Shown one piece after another: positions 25,708 through 35,222 of a DNA stretch of 42,914 nucleotides (position 1 is the first letter of the stretch; each line of letters opens with the position of its first letter). Made by a program: the position numbers and the translations under genes. This DNA is from Acidobacteriota bacterium (GTDB taxonomy: Bacteria; Acidobacteriota; Terriglobia; Bryobacterales; Bryobacteraceae), in the NCBI GenBank assembly GCA_016213725.1, contig JACQZS010000234.1, forward strand, positions 1 to 42,914. Direction: 5' to 3'. The notes beneath the pieces are model-generated. The model was not told the origin of the DNA. It saw only the letters and a list, made by a program, of their open reading frames with translations, and ran no database searches.

Positions 25708-28098
25708 ATGAACTGCGACCTCTGCGGCCTGCCAGCCGGCGCCCATCCGCTCGAGAAGGAAATCGAGGGGCAGGCGCGCGCCTTCTGCTGCCTCGGCTGC
25801 CTGAACGTCTACACCATCTTGCTCGAAAGCGGAGTGCTCGCCAGCGGAGCCGACTTCCGCGATTCTGAAATCTACCGTCAGAGCCTCAAGCTCGGTCTCA
25901 TCTCAAACCGCGATGCCCGTCAGGCGGAGATCCCCGCAGGCGCCGAACGCCGTGAGGTTACCTATCGCCTATCCGGCATGTGGTGCGCCTCCTGCGGCTG
26001 GCTCATCGAGCACCGTCTCACCGCCGAAACCGGCATCGTCTCGGCCGATGTCCTGTTCGCCTCCGATCTTCTGAAGGTCACCTACTGTCCACAGTTCCTC
26101 CCGCCCTCGCGCATTCCGGAGGCCGTGGCCAGCCTCGGCTACAAGGCCGAACCGCAAGCCGGCGAGTCGCTCAGCGACCGCCGCGAGCGGCGCGACCTGC
26201 ACCTCCACATCGGGCTCGCCGGTTTCCTCTGGATGAATGTCATGCTGGCCAGTCTTGTGATCTATGCCAGCTATTGGGAGGCCATCTCCGACACCGCCCG
26301 GCGCGTCATCCCCTGGGTGCTCGCCGGACTCACCGCGCCCGCCATCTTCTACTCCGCCTGGCCCATTCTGCGCGTGGCGTGGCTGGGTCTGCGCCAGTTC
26401 ACGCTGCGCATGGAGGCGCTGCTCGCGCTGGGCATCCTTGCTGCGTTCACCTATAGCGTGGCCCAGGCATTTCTCGGCGGGAAGGAGTACTACTTCGATA
26501 CCGCCTGCGCCATCATCACCCTTGTGCTGCTCGGCAAGCTTCTGGAGCGCGGCGCCAAGGAGCGAACCGCGCAAGCCATCACGCTGCTCTACCGCATGAT
26601 GCCCAACAAGGCGCGCCTCCTCGACAACGGCCGCGAGCACTTCGTCTCCGTCGACGCTCTCCATCCCGGGGGCGTGTTCCTGGTCAAAGCCGGCGAACGC
26701 ATCCCCGCGGACGGCATCGTGGTCGCCGGCTCATCGCATGCCGATGAATCGATCCTCACCGGCGAATCCGTTCCGCGTCAGAAAGCGCCCGGCTCCTCCG
26801 TCATCGGCGGCAGCTTGAACTGCGTCAGCCCGCTGGAGATCCGCGCCACGCATTCCTCGCAGGACTCCACTCTTGCTCACATCATCCGCGGCGTCGAGCA
26901 GGCCATGTCCAGCCGCGCGCCCATCGAGCGCGTGGTGGACCGCGTCTCGCGCGTCTTCGTCCCCGCGGTCATCGTCCTCAGCCTCATCACGCTCATCGCC
27001 TGCCTCGCTCTCCGCGTTCCTGCCGACGAGTCCCTCATGCGCGCCATCGCCGTGCTCGTCATCGCCTGTCCCTGCGCCCTCGGCATCGCCACTCCCCTGG
27101 CCATCACCGCGGCCGTCGGCGCCGCCTCCCGCCGCGGCATCCTCATTCGCGAAAGCCGCGTGCTCGAAGAGGCCGGCACCATCGGCACGATGATCCTCGA
27201 CAAGACCGGCACAGTCACCGAAGGCGACTTCCGCTTGATCGACTTCTATCCGCCCGAGCTGCCGCTCCCTCTGGCCGCTGCCGTGGAGCGCTACTCGGAA
27301 CACCCGCTGGGGCGCGCCATCGCCCGTGCCGTTGCGCACGATGAAGCTGCCGCCTCCAACATCCGCGTCACCAGCGGCTCCGGTATCAGCGGTGTTGTGA
27401 ACGGCATTGAGGTCGCCATCGGCGCCTCGCGCCTGCTGCCCGATGTGCCTATTCCCGAATCGATTCAGACCAAGGCCCGCCAGTGGGAAGCGCTCGGCCA
27501 CACCGTCGTCTTCGTCTATCTCAACCGCCAGGCCTCCGGCTCGCTCGCCCTCGGCGACAGCGTCCGGCCCGGCGCGCGCGAACTCATCGCGGAGTTGCAC
27601 CGCCGCGGAGTCCACACCGTCCTGCTCTCCGGTGACTCCGTCATCTCCACCGAAGCCGTGGCCCGTCAGATCGGTGCCGCCGAGGTGCACGCCGGCGCCA
27701 GGCCCGACGATAAGCAGGAGTTCGTGGCCGCCAGGCAAAGCCGCGGCCAGCGTGTGGCCATGGCTGGAGACGGTGTCAACGATGCGCCCGCACTGGCTGC
27801 CGCCCACCTCGGCATCGCCATGGGCCACGGTGCCGACATCGCGCTTCAGGCCGCCCCCGTCGTCATCATGAGTGGCTCCATTGACAGCGTCACGGACGTC
27901 TTCCGCATCTCCCAGGCCGCTCTGCGCGTCATCCGCCAGAACCTGTTCTGGGCCTTCTTCTACAACGCCGCCGGCATCGCACTGGCTGCCTTCGGCATCC
28001 TCACACCCATCCTCGCCGCCGGCGCCATGGTCCTATCCAGCCTCTCCGTCATCGGCAATTCGCTCCGCTTGCGCTCCGTGATCAGCCGCAATTCCTGA
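25708..28098 (+). CDS. ccoI: Copper-exporting P1B-type ATPase for cbb3 assembly
   Basis: A 796-residue heavy-metal P-type ATPase. The N-terminus has a Cys-rich zinc- or copper-binding segment (C3, C6, C27, C28, C31), as in CcoI/FixI, and an HMA domain with SGMWCASC (C93, C96). The actuator motif TGES is at 351-354, the transmembrane metal site C454-P-C456 (CPCALG), the phosphorylated D498 (DKTGT), the ATP-binding H532-P, and GDGVND near 690. It moves Cu(I) to the periplasm for CcoN maturation. It starts 13 bases after the small gene. Its last 17 bases overlap the convergent psuG, so no terminator separates them. Confidence 0.95.
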   Translation: MNCDLCGLPAGAHPLEKEIEGQARAFCCLGCLNVYTILLESGVLASGADFRDSEIYRQSLKLGLISNRDARQAEIPAGAERREVTYRLSGMWCASCGWLIEHRLTAETGIVSADVLFASDLLKVTYCPQFLPPSRIPEAVASLGYKAEPQAGESLSDRRERRDLHLHIGLAGFLWMNVMLASLVIYASYWEAISDTARRVIPWVLAGLTAPAIFYSAWPILRVAWLGLRQFTLRMEALLALGILAAFTYSVAQAFLGGKEYYFDTACAIITLVLLGKLLERGAKERTAQAITLLYRMMPNKARLLDNGREHFVSVDALHPGGVFLVKAGERIPADGIVVAGSSHADESILTGESVPRQKAPGSSVIGGSLNCVSPLEIRATHSSQDSTLAHIIRGVEQAMSSRAPIERVVDRVSRVFVPAVIVLSLITLIACLALRVPADESLMRAIAVLVIACPCALGIATPLAITAAVGAASRRGILIRESRVLEEAGTIGTMILDKTGTVTEGDFRLIDFYPPELPLPLAAAVERYSEHPLGRAIARAVAHDEAAASNIRVTSGSGISGVVNGIEVAIGASRLLPDVPIPESIQTKARQWEALGHTVVFVYLNRQASGSLALGDSVRPGARELIAELHRRGVHTVLLSGDSVISTEAVARQIGAAEVHAGARPDDKQEFVAARQSRGQRVAMAGDGVNDAPALAAAHLGIAMGHGADIALQAAPVVIMSGSIDSVTDVFRISQAALRVIRQNLFWAFFYNAAGIALAAFGILTPILAAGAMVLSSLSVIGNSLRLRSVISRNS

Positions 28099-28963
28099 TC
28101 GCGGCCGCGATTTCGGCCCCGATCCGCGCATTGTTCTTGATCAATGCCACGTTGCTTTCCAGGCTCCTCCCGCCGGTGATCGCCTTGATTTCCGCAAGCA
28201 GGAATGGCGTTAATCCTTTGCCGCTCACGCCGGCCTTTTCCGCTCGGCGCAGCGCCTCCTGAATGGCCGCCCGGGTCTCCTCTTCCGGCAGCGCGCATTC
28301 GGCTGGCAGCGGAGCTGCAATTAGCATTCCTCCTCGAAACCCCAAGCGCTTCCGCGCCGCCCAAGTCGCCGCCACTTCCTCACCCCGCTCCACCTTCCAT
28401 CCCGCGGCAAACCCGCTGCGCCGCGAATAGAACAACGGGAACTCTTCCGCCTGCCAGGTCCCCACCGGCACGCGCTGCGTCTCCAGCCACTCCAGCGTTG
28501 CTCCGATGTCCATGAACGCTTTGGCGCCCGCGCACACCGTCACCACCGGATACTCCGCAATCGCCGGCAGGTCCGCTGAAATGTCGAAATCGCGCGCGGC
28601 GTGCGGCCCCACCGCGCCGATCCCTCCCGTCACAAATACTTCAATCCCAGCCCGTGCCGCCAGCGCGAGGCTCGCTCCCGCTGTCACCGCCGCATCCGCC
28701 TTTTGCGCCACCGCCAGTGGAATGTCCCGCTCGCAGGCCTTCCATACGCCCTGCTTCGTGCCGATCTCCTCGATCTGCTCTGGCGTCATCCCCACCACAA
28801 TCTGGCCCCGCAGGATCCCCAGCGTTTTCGGCTCCGCGCCGGCTTCGCGAACGATCCGCTCCACCTCCAGCGCCGTCTCCACGTTGCGCGGATAAGGCAT
28901 TCCGTGCGCGATGATCGTCGACTCCAGAGCTACTACCGGCCGTTCACCCATTTTTCCCTCCAT
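28082..28963 (-). CDS. psuG: Pseudouridine-5'-phosphate glycosidase
   Basis: A 293-residue PsuG. Family motifs are ESTIIAHGMPYP (14-25), FVTGGIGAVGPHAARDFDIS (about 109-128), CAGAKAFMDIGATLEWLET (about 143-161) and SGKGLTPFLL (near 255). The enzyme splits pseudouridine 5'-phosphate into uracil and ribose 5-phosphate via a lysine imine. The partner kinase PsuK is not in the window. ATG 28963 or 28951 could be the start; either overlaps the upstream tRNA-modification gene, so the two are coupled. Third positions are strikingly G-rich. Confidence 0.93.
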   Translation of the reverse strand: MEGKMGERPVVALESTIIAHGMPYPRNVETALEVERIVREAGAEPKTLGILRGQIVVGMTPEQIEEIGTKQGVWKACERDIPLAVAQKADAAVTAGASLALAARAGIEVFVTGGIGAVGPHAARDFDISADLPAIAEYPVVTVCAGAKAFMDIGATLEWLETQRVPVGTWQAEEFPLFYSRRSGFAAGWKVERGEEVAATWAARKRLGFRGGMLIAAPLPAECALPEEETRAAIQEALRRAEKAGVSGKGLTPFLLAEIKAITGGRSLESNVALIKNNARIGAEIAAAIRNCG

Positions 28964-29739
28964 TCCTCAATCGCCGCTTCCAATCTCCTCGAATCCAAAC
29001 CCAGGAAACCAAGCGCCGCTGCCAGAGCCGCGTCCTCCTGCATCTCATCCACCGGTTGTGCTTGTGTCTGCTTGCTCAACTTGTCCCCATCCTTGCCCTT
29101 CACCAGAGGATGATGCAGATACTTCGGCGTCGGCAGCCCCAGCGCCCGCTGCAGCAGAATCTGCCGCGGCGTGGAATCCAGCAGGTCCGCGCCGCGTACC
29201 ACGTCCGTCACGCCTTGATCGCCGTCATCCACCACCACCGCCAGCTGATACGCGAAATACCCATCCGCCCGCAGCACCACAAAGTCGCCCACCTCCGTCG
29301 CCACATCCTGTCCGAACCTGCCCGTCCACCGGTCGTCAAACGAAACCACTCCATCCTCTGTCAGGAAGCGCCACGCCCGAGCCTGCGCGCAGCCGCTGCG
29401 GCAAGTTCCCGGATACCGCCCCTCGCCGGCTTCCTTCCGCGAGCACCCGCATCCATATGCCATGTTCCTGGCCTTCAAACTCCGCAGTGCCGCCTGGTAG
29501 GCTTCCTTCCGTTCGCTCTGCACCAGCACGGTTCCGTTCCACTCCAGCCCAAACCGCTCCAGCGTCTTCAGGATCGAATCCGCCCACACCGGCTTGCTCC
29601 GCGGCTCGTCCACGTCTTCCATGCGCACCAGCCACTCTCCGCCATGGGCTCGCGCGTCCAGCCACGATGCCGCCGCCGCCACTAGCGATCCCAGGTGCAG
29701 CGGCCCCGTTGGCGACGGCGCGAATCTTCCTCGATACAT
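28933..29739 (-). CDS. gluQ: Glutamyl-queuosine tRNA(Asp) synthetase
   Basis: A 268-residue GluRS paralogue lacking the anticodon-binding domain. It has the FAPSPTGPLHLGSL signature (HIGH-like HLGS), a zinc site (CGC then Tyr and C-x3-C around residues 97-119) and a KMSKS-like DKLSKQ near 226. GluQRS attaches glutamate to the queuosine base in the anticodon of tRNA(Asp), so the organism is likely to make queuosine. It is the first gene of a two-gene operon with psuG and diverges from the SIS gene. Confidence 0.95.
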   Translation of the reverse strand: MYRGRFAPSPTGPLHLGSLVAAAASWLDARAHGGEWLVRMEDVDEPRSKPVWADSILKTLERFGLEWNGTVLVQSERKEAYQAALRSLKARNMAYGCGCSRKEAGEGRYPGTCRSGCAQARAWRFLTEDGVVSFDDRWTGRFGQDVATEVGDFVVLRADGYFAYQLAVVVDDGDQGVTDVVRGADLLDSTPRQILLQRALGLPTPKYLHHPLVKGKDGDKLSKQTQAQPVDEMQEDAALAAALGFLGLDSRRLEAAIEEWREKWVNGR

Positions 29740-29806
29740 CTCCTGCTATTCTCACCCACTCGGATATCATTGAGAGATCTCATTCCCTAGAGGACGCTTC
29801 CAAGCA

Positions 29807-30577
29807 GTGAATTCCGCAATCGCATATTTCGAAAAGTCCATCGCCCTGCTCCGTCAGCTGCGCGACACCCAGTTGCCCAATATCGACGCCGCAGCCGGGA
29901 TCTGCGCCAACTCCATCGCCAACGGCGGTCTCGTCTTCCTCTTCGGCAACGGCCACTCGCGCATGATGGCCGAAGAGATGACGCCGCGCCAGGGCTGCTA
30001 TGTCGGCTGGGTCGCGCTTGTCGAGCAGTCTCTTTCCAATCACGCCGCCATCGTCGGAACCAACGGCCTCCGCGCCCCCCTGTTCCTCGAGAAGTACGAA
30101 GGCTACGCCGAAGAGATCCTGAAGGGCTTCAAATTCGGCCCGCACGACGCCTTCATCGTCATCTCCACCAGCGGCATCCGCCCCGTCATCGTCGATATGG
30201 CCCTCGGCGCGAAGCAGCGCGGCCTGCCCGTCATCGGCATCGTCTCCAAGCCGCACTGCGAGCGCACGCCCGCCACGCACTCCTCCGGCAAGAAGCTCAT
30301 CGATGTCGCCGACGTCGTCATCGACAATCAGTGCCCTCCGGGCGATTGCGTCCACGAGATCGAAGGCCTCGAATGGCGCACCGGCCCCACCTCCACTCTC
30401 ACCGGCGCGATGATCATCAACATGCTCCGCTGTGAAGTCGCCCAACGTCTTGTCGATCGCGGCGTCAAGCCCACCCTTCTGCCCAGCCATCAGTTCGTCG
30501 GCAACACCAGCGCCGAACAGGCCCTCGACACGTTCTACGAAGAGTACCGCAAGAGCCTCCGCCACCTTTACGAATAG
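29807..30577 (+). CDS. SIS-domain phosphosugar isomerase or sensor (UPF0309-like)
   Basis: A 256-residue SIS-domain protein starting at GTG 29807. The fold begins with a helix (MNSAIAYFEKSIALLRQL), then GLVFLFGNGHSRMMAEE, the phosphosugar loop region, and VISTSGIRPVIVDMALGAKQRGLPVIGI, which holds the Ser/Thr-rich SIS loop. The C-terminal part matches UPF0309-type proteins. It would bind or isomerise a phosphorylated sugar in the cytoplasm; the exact substrate is not evident. It opens the sugar cassette; the next gene follows after 10 bases. Confidence 0.85.
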   Translation: MNSAIAYFEKSIALLRQLRDTQLPNIDAAAGICANSIANGGLVFLFGNGHSRMMAEEMTPRQGCYVGWVALVEQSLSNHAAIVGTNGLRAPLFLEKYEGYAEEILKGFKFGPHDAFIVISTSGIRPVIVDMALGAKQRGLPVIGIVSKPHCERTPATHSSGKKLIDVADVVIDNQCPPGDCVHEIEGLEWRTGPTSTLTGAMIINMLRCEVAQRLVDRGVKPTLLPSHQFVGNTSAEQALDTFYEEYRKSLRHLYE

Positions 30578-30587
30578 GATCCCCGCC

Positions 30588-31631
30588 ATGTCCCAGCCCG
30601 TCCGCATCGCCATGCTCGGTTCCGGCTTCGTCGCCGGCTTCTACATGCAGGGCCTCGACAACGTCAACGGCCACGAGGTCGTCGCCAACTTCTCGCTCGA
30701 TCGCCGCAAAGCGTACGCCTTCGCCGGGCAGTGGCGCATCCCTGAGCCCACCACCAATCTCGCCGCCCTGATTGAGCGCGACGACATCGACCTCTACGTC
30801 ATCGCTCTCCCCAACGAAGCCCACATGCCCGTCTCCGTGCTTCTCTCTCAGATGAAGCGCAACCAGGTCTGCACCAAGCCGCTGGCCCGCGACAAAGCCG
30901 AAGCCGCCAAAATGCTCAAGGCCGCCCGCAAGGCCGGCCGCCTCCACGGCTACGCGGAAACTGAGGTCTTCGCCCCCTGTGTCGTCAAGGCCCGCGAGAC
31001 TATCGAGAGCGGCGCCATCGGCCGCGTCCTCTGGGTCCGCTCCCGCGAATCGCACTCCGGTCCCCACTCCGCCCACTTCTGGGATATCGAGAAGACCGGC
31101 GGCGGCGCGCTCAACGATCTCGCCTGTCATTGCATCGAAGCCGCCCGCTACTTCTACGGCAAGCAGGACAAGGTCGTCGAAGTCATGGCCTGGGGCGCCA
31201 CGCTGGTCCATACCGACAAAACCCGGGGCGAGGACAACGCCCTCCTCGCGCTGAAGTTCTCCTCCGGCGGCATCGCCCACTGCGAACTCTCCTGGACCAC
31301 CAAGGGCGGCCTCGACCTCCGCAACGAGATCCACGGCTCCGAAGGCTCCATCTTCACCGACGTCACTCGCGGCACGCCCATCTCTTCCTTCACTTCACGT
31401 TCCGCCGGATACGTGGTTGAAAAGGCCGACATCGATTTCGGCTGGACCCGGCCCCTCCCCGAAGAGGCCTTCGCCTACGGCTACCAGGGAGAAATGAAGC
31501 ACTTCGTCGAATGCGTCCGCAGCGGCGCCTCGCCGCGCGAAACCTACGACGACGGCTACGCCGTGGCCTGCATCCTCGACGCCGGCTACCAGTCCATGCG
31601 CACGAAAAAGTGGATCAGGGTAAAGTACTGA
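30588..31631 (+). CDS. Gfo/Idh/MocA family NAD(P)-dependent sugar oxidoreductase
   Basis: A 347-residue cytoplasmic dehydrogenase. Rossmann motif RIAMLGSGFVAGFY is at the N-terminus; the catalytic Lys of the CTKPLA motif (about residue 102) and the C-terminal sheet domain with NDLACHCIEAARYFYG, which carries the catalytic Asp/His, are present. The family oxidises or epimerises sugars such as inositols and glucose derivatives. ATG 30588 (MSQPVRIAM) replaces a false upstream start that read through the SIS gene. It is followed after 1 base by the SDR gene. Confidence 0.9.
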   Translation: MSQPVRIAMLGSGFVAGFYMQGLDNVNGHEVVANFSLDRRKAYAFAGQWRIPEPTTNLAALIERDDIDLYVIALPNEAHMPVSVLLSQMKRNQVCTKPLARDKAEAAKMLKAARKAGRLHGYAETEVFAPCVVKARETIESGAIGRVLWVRSRESHSGPHSAHFWDIEKTGGGALNDLACHCIEAARYFYGKQDKVVEVMAWGATLVHTDKTRGEDNALLALKFSSGGIAHCELSWTTKGGLDLRNEIHGSEGSIFTDVTRGTPISSFTSRSAGYVVEKADIDFGWTRPLPEEAFAYGYQGEMKHFVECVRSGASPRETYDDGYAVACILDAGYQSMRTKKWIRVKY

Positions 31632-31632
31632 A

Positions 31633-32388
31633 GTGGTTCTTGACGATCAGGTTTGGCTCATCACAGGCTCAACAGGCATGGGCGCGGCCACGGCCCGCCT
31701 CGCCGCCGTCTACGGCGCCCGCGTCTTCGTCTGTGGCCTCGAGGCGGAGGCCTGCCATCAGCTTGCCGCCGAATGCGGCGGCGGCTGCCATGTAGGTGAT
31801 CTCTCCATCCCCTCCGAGGCCGAAAAGGCCGTGGCCCGCTGCATCACCGAACTCGGCCCCATCGACGCGCTCTTTAACGTCGCCGGCGGCTCCGGACGCA
31901 AGTTCGGCGACGGTCCCCTCCATCTCATCTCCGATCACGGCTGGGAGCGTACTTTCGACATCAATCTCAAGACCATGTTCCTCGTCTCCCGCAGCGTCCT
32001 GCGCCGCATGGTGCCGCGCCGTTCCGGTGCCATCCTGAACATGGCCACCGTCACCGCCTACTCGCCGGAGCCCAGGAATTTCGCCACTCACGCCTACGCC
32101 GCTTCCAAAGGCGCCACCATCGCCATGACCAAATCCATGGCCGCCTACTACGCGCCCTACCATATCCGCATCAATGCCATCGCGCCGGGCCTGGTCAAAA
32201 CCCCGATGAGCCTCCGCGCTCAGACAGACGCCGCCATTCTCGAACAAATGCGCCAGAAGCAGCCTCTTTGCGGCTCGCTCATCGAACCCGACGATGTCGC
32301 CCGAGCCGCCGTCTTTCTCCTCGGCCCCAGCTCCAACATGATCACTGGCCAGGTCCTCGGCGTCGACGCCGGTTGGGAGGTCTCCTAA
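31633..32388 (+). CDS. Short-chain dehydrogenase/reductase
   Basis: A 251-residue classical SDR starting at GTG 31633. The cofactor loop is TGSTGMGAATA (11-21). The structural NVAGG motif, catalytic Ser region (MATVTAYS) and YAASKG (Tyr and Lys) follow, and it ends GQVLGVDAGWEVS. It would oxidise or reduce a sugar or sugar acid together with the neighbouring Gfo/Idh/MocA enzyme. The previous stop is 1 base upstream, the next ATG 3 bases downstream. Confidence 0.92.
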   Translation: MVLDDQVWLITGSTGMGAATARLAAVYGARVFVCGLEAEACHQLAAECGGGCHVGDLSIPSEAEKAVARCITELGPIDALFNVAGGSGRKFGDGPLHLISDHGWERTFDINLKTMFLVSRSVLRRMVPRRSGAILNMATVTAYSPEPRNFATHAYAASKGATIAMTKSMAAYYAPYHIRINAIAPGLVKTPMSLRAQTDAAILEQMRQKQPLCGSLIEPDDVARAAVFLLGPSSNMITGQVLGVDAGWEVS

Positions 32389-32391
32389 CTC

Positions 32392-33429
32392 ATGCAACCC
32401 ATCGCCCTTCGCACCACCGTCATCGGCAGCTACCCGTTCCCCTCCTGGCTCGAATTCGCCACTCAGCATCTCGACCGCTTCGGACCCGATGATCTCCGCG
32501 AACTCCAGAACGACGCCGTCATCGCCGCCATTCACGATCAGCACTCCGCCGGCCTCGACGTCATCACCGACGGCGAGCAGACCCGCCTCGACTTCAACCT
32601 CTCCTTCTACGGTTTCCTCTCCGGCCTCGATTGCGAACCCCTCCCTCCGCGCCGCTTTGGCCCGCCTGCTCACGATCAGCGCGGCAAACACACCGTCACC
32701 AGCACTCTCGCCGCGCCGCGCGGCCTCGGCGTCGTCGATGAGTTCCTCCGCCTCCGACGCCTCGCGCCCGCCGGCCCCGCATTGAAAGCCTCAGTCCCCG
32801 GGCCATACACCTTGAGCGGCCGCCTCCTGCCTAACTCCACTTACCCCGATCGCTGGGCTCTCACCGCCGCCCTCCTCCCGCTCGTTCAGAATGAACTCGC
32901 CGCTCTGGTCCAGGCCGGTTGCGGCGAGATCACCGTCGACGAGCCGTCCATGAGCTGCTACGCCCACCAGGAGGATCCCGCCCGCTTCGTCCGCATCTTC
33001 AACGACACCGTGGCGCCCGTCCAAGGCAAGGCGCGCCTCTCCACGCACCTCTGCTTCGGCAACTACAAGGCCCGCGCCGTCGGCCCTCGCCAGTACGCTC
33101 CCATGTTCCCGGCTTTCACCGAACTCGCCGTCGACGAGATCCACCTCGAAATGGCCTCGCGCGAATTCAGCGAACTCCCTCTCATCGAGTCCATCGCCGC
33201 CCGCCGCGACGTCTCCATCGGCGTCATCGACGTCAAGAGCTACTACATCGAATCCCCTGCCGACGTCGCCGCCCGCGTCCGCCGCTGTCTCCAGTACGCC
33301 CCGGCCGACCGTCTCAGCTTCGCCCCCGATTGCGGCCTCTCGCAGACCGCCCGTTGGGCGGCCAAACAAAAACTAGCCAATATGGTTTTGGGCGTGAAAC
33401 AGGTCCGCCAGGAGCTGGGCCTCGCATGA
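32392..33429 (+). CDS. MetE C-terminal-like (cobalamin-independent methionine synthase family) protein
   Basis: A 345-residue protein of the UROD/MetE barrel type. The start TTVIGSYPFPSWL, the acidic motif DGEQTRLDF, and the probable zinc ligands HLCFGNY (His-x-Cys) and DCGLSQTARW (Cys) match the MetE catalytic domain. The zinc normally activates a thiol for methyl transfer; single-domain homologues act on other substrates. Being inside a sugar cassette, the methyl donor or acceptor is unknown. ATG 33426 of the next gene overlaps its stop (ATGA). Confidence 0.85.
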   Translation: MQPIALRTTVIGSYPFPSWLEFATQHLDRFGPDDLRELQNDAVIAAIHDQHSAGLDVITDGEQTRLDFNLSFYGFLSGLDCEPLPPRRFGPPAHDQRGKHTVTSTLAAPRGLGVVDEFLRLRRLAPAGPALKASVPGPYTLSGRLLPNSTYPDRWALTAALLPLVQNELAALVQAGCGEITVDEPSMSCYAHQEDPARFVRIFNDTVAPVQGKARLSTHLCFGNYKARAVGPRQYAPMFPAFTELAVDEIHLEMASREFSELPLIESIAARRDVSIGVIDVKSYYIESPADVAARVRRCLQYAPADRLSFAPDCGLSQTARWAAKQKLANMVLGVKQVRQELGLA

Positions 33430-34250
33430 GCCTCCGCGATGAGATGCTCGCCGCCCGCCACGAGCCCGGCCTGCGCGCCTGGTGGCTTGGCCAGAGCGGC
33501 TTCCTCATCCACTCCGGCGGCCATTACCTCCTCATCGATCCTTACCTCTCTGATTCGCTCACAAAGAAGTACGCGCAAACCGACAAGCCCCACATCCGCA
33601 TCTGTCCCCTGGTCATCCAGCCGTCCGAGCTCGACTTCATCGACGTCGTCACCTCCTCTCACAACCACACCGACCACCTCGACGCCGATACCCTCATCCC
33701 CCTGCGCGCCGCCAACCCCGCTCTCGCCTTCGTTCTCCCTGAAGCCAATCGCGCCTTCGCTTCGCTTCGCCTCGGCTGCGACCCAGCCTGGCCCTCCGGC
33801 CTCAACGACGGCCAGCAAAAACAGATCGGCCCCTTCGTGTTTCATGCCGTCGCCGCCGCTCATGAGCAGCTCGACCCCACCCCCGATGGCCTCCACCCCT
33901 ATCTCGGCTACGTCATCGGCATCAACGGCTACACCATCTACCATCCCGGCGATTGCGTGCTCTATCCCGAACTCCCCGCGAAGCTGAAGCGCTTCTCCAT
34001 CGACCTCGCCTTCCTTCCCATCAACGGCTCCCTCCCCGAACGCCGCGTCGCCGGAAACTTCTGGGGCAGGGAAGCGGCCTGGCTCGCCCGCGAAACGGGC
34101 ATCCGGCTCGCCGTGCCCTGCCACTACGAGATGTTCGAGTTCAACTCCGCCACCCCGGCCGAGTTCATCGAACACTGCCGCCAACTCGGCCAGCCGCATT
34201 CCATCCTTCAGGTCGGCCAATCTCTCCACCTCCCCCCGCAAGCGCCATGA
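33426..34250 (+). CDS. UlaG-like metallo-beta-lactamase fold hydrolase
   Basis: A 274-residue MBL-fold protein. The metal motif is SHNHTDHLD (HxHxDH near 77-82), a later HPGD supplies another ligand, and CHYEMFEFN near the C-terminus the last. It resembles L-ascorbate-6-phosphate lactonase UlaG, which opens lactones of sugar phosphates. Other MBL functions are possible. It is the fifth gene of the cassette, overlapping both neighbours by 4 bases (ATGA). A much longer upstream reading of the same frame is an artefact. Confidence 0.87.
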   Translation: MSLRDEMLAARHEPGLRAWWLGQSGFLIHSGGHYLLIDPYLSDSLTKKYAQTDKPHIRICPLVIQPSELDFIDVVTSSHNHTDHLDADTLIPLRAANPALAFVLPEANRAFASLRLGCDPAWPSGLNDGQQKQIGPFVFHAVAAAHEQLDPTPDGLHPYLGYVIGINGYTIYHPGDCVLYPELPAKLKRFSIDLAFLPINGSLPERRVAGNFWGREAAWLARETGIRLAVPCHYEMFEFNSATPAEFIEHCRQLGQPHSILQVGQSLHLPPQAP

Positions 34251-35203
34251 AACTTTTCCTCGGCATCGACATCGGCGGCACGCGACTCAAATGCGGCCTT
34301 GTGAACGAAGGCGGCGAACTCCTCACTAGCGCTGAAACGCACTCGCCCGCTTCCGTCGAGGCCCTCCGGCAGGTGCTGCTCACGCTCGTCCCACAGGTGC
34401 TTGAAGGACGCACGCCCGCCGCCGCCGGCTTCGGCTGCAAAGGCATTATCGATCCCCGCACCACTCAGGTCGCCGTGCTGCCCGGCGTGTGGGGCTTCCT
34501 GACAAATCTCCGCCTCAGTTCGCTTCTCGAAGAGCTGATCCCTCCCGGCGTACCCGTCGCCGCCGACAACGATGCCAAGGCCGTCCTGGCCGGCGAAATG
34601 CTCTGGGGCGCGGCCATCCATCGCCACAACGCCATCCTGCTCACGCTCGGCACCGGCATCGGCGGAGCCGTCCTCGCCGACGGCCGCATCCTCCGCGGAG
34701 CCGGCGGCGCGGCCGGCCACCTCGGCCATGTCTCCGCTGATCCGGACGGCCCCCTCTGCATCTGCGGCAGCCGCGGTTGCCTCGAAACCCTCTTCTCCGC
34801 CCGTGCCATCGAGGCCGCCGCCTGGACCCTCGTCCACCAGGGCTGCGCCTCTCCCATGGCCGACATCCTCCGCGCCCACCCCGAATCGCTCTCCACCCGT
34901 TTTGTCTTTGACCAGGCCGCCCTCGGAGATCCGCTCGCCACGCACATTCTCGATCAGCGCATCGCTCTCTTCGCCGCCACCCTCGCCGGCCTCATCCATG
35001 CCTTCGACCCCGAGATCGTCATCCTCTCCGGCTCCATCTCCTGCGCAGGCGATGCCCTGCTGGAACCGCTCCGCGCCCAGGTCGCGCCGCGCATCCGCGG
35101 CCTCATCGCGCACCACGTGCCCATCGTCCTCTCCGGACTCAGCGACACTTCCGGCATCTCCGGCGCCGCTGCCCTCGCCCGCCTCGCGCTCCAGGCCGCA
35201 TAG
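34247..35203 (+). CDS. ROK family sugar kinase
   Basis: A 318-residue ROK kinase. The ATP loop is GIDIGGTRLKCGLV at the N-terminus; the DNDAKA motif (about 103-108), LTLGTGIGGAV, the zinc/substrate motif C-x-CGSRGC (LCICGSRGCLE) and GHLGHV with the ROK His are visible. It lacks the DNA-binding domain of NagC-like regulators, so it is an enzyme. It phosphorylates a hexose or amino sugar. ATG 34247 overlaps the MBL stop (ATGA). Confidence 0.92.
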   Translation: MKLFLGIDIGGTRLKCGLVNEGGELLTSAETHSPASVEALRQVLLTLVPQVLEGRTPAAAGFGCKGIIDPRTTQVAVLPGVWGFLTNLRLSSLLEELIPPGVPVAADNDAKAVLAGEMLWGAAIHRHNAILLTLGTGIGGAVLADGRILRGAGGAAGHLGHVSADPDGPLCICGSRGCLETLFSARAIEAAAWTLVHQGCASPMADILRAHPESLSTRFVFDQAALGDPLATHILDQRIALFAATLAGLIHAFDPEIVILSGSISCAGDALLEPLRAQVAPRIRGLIAHHVPIVLSGLSDTSGISGAAALARLALQAA

Positions 35204-35222
35204 CCTGCGCTACCCTGTCATC

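Noticed and set aside
30432..30587. Upstream extension of the Gfo/Idh/MocA gene
   Set aside because: The added residues are a Ser/Pro-rich shadow of the SIS gene; the Rossmann start at 30588 fits the family.
29780..31334. Minus-strand frames opposite the SIS and Gfo/Idh/MocA genes
   Set aside because: They are antisense shadows with Asp/Gly/Ala-rich low-complexity products.
34572..35222. Extension of the exported unknown protein upstream through the ROK gene
   Set aside because: The extra part is a Pro/Ser-rich out-of-frame reading of the ROK kinase; the GTG at 35223 begins a clean signal peptide.
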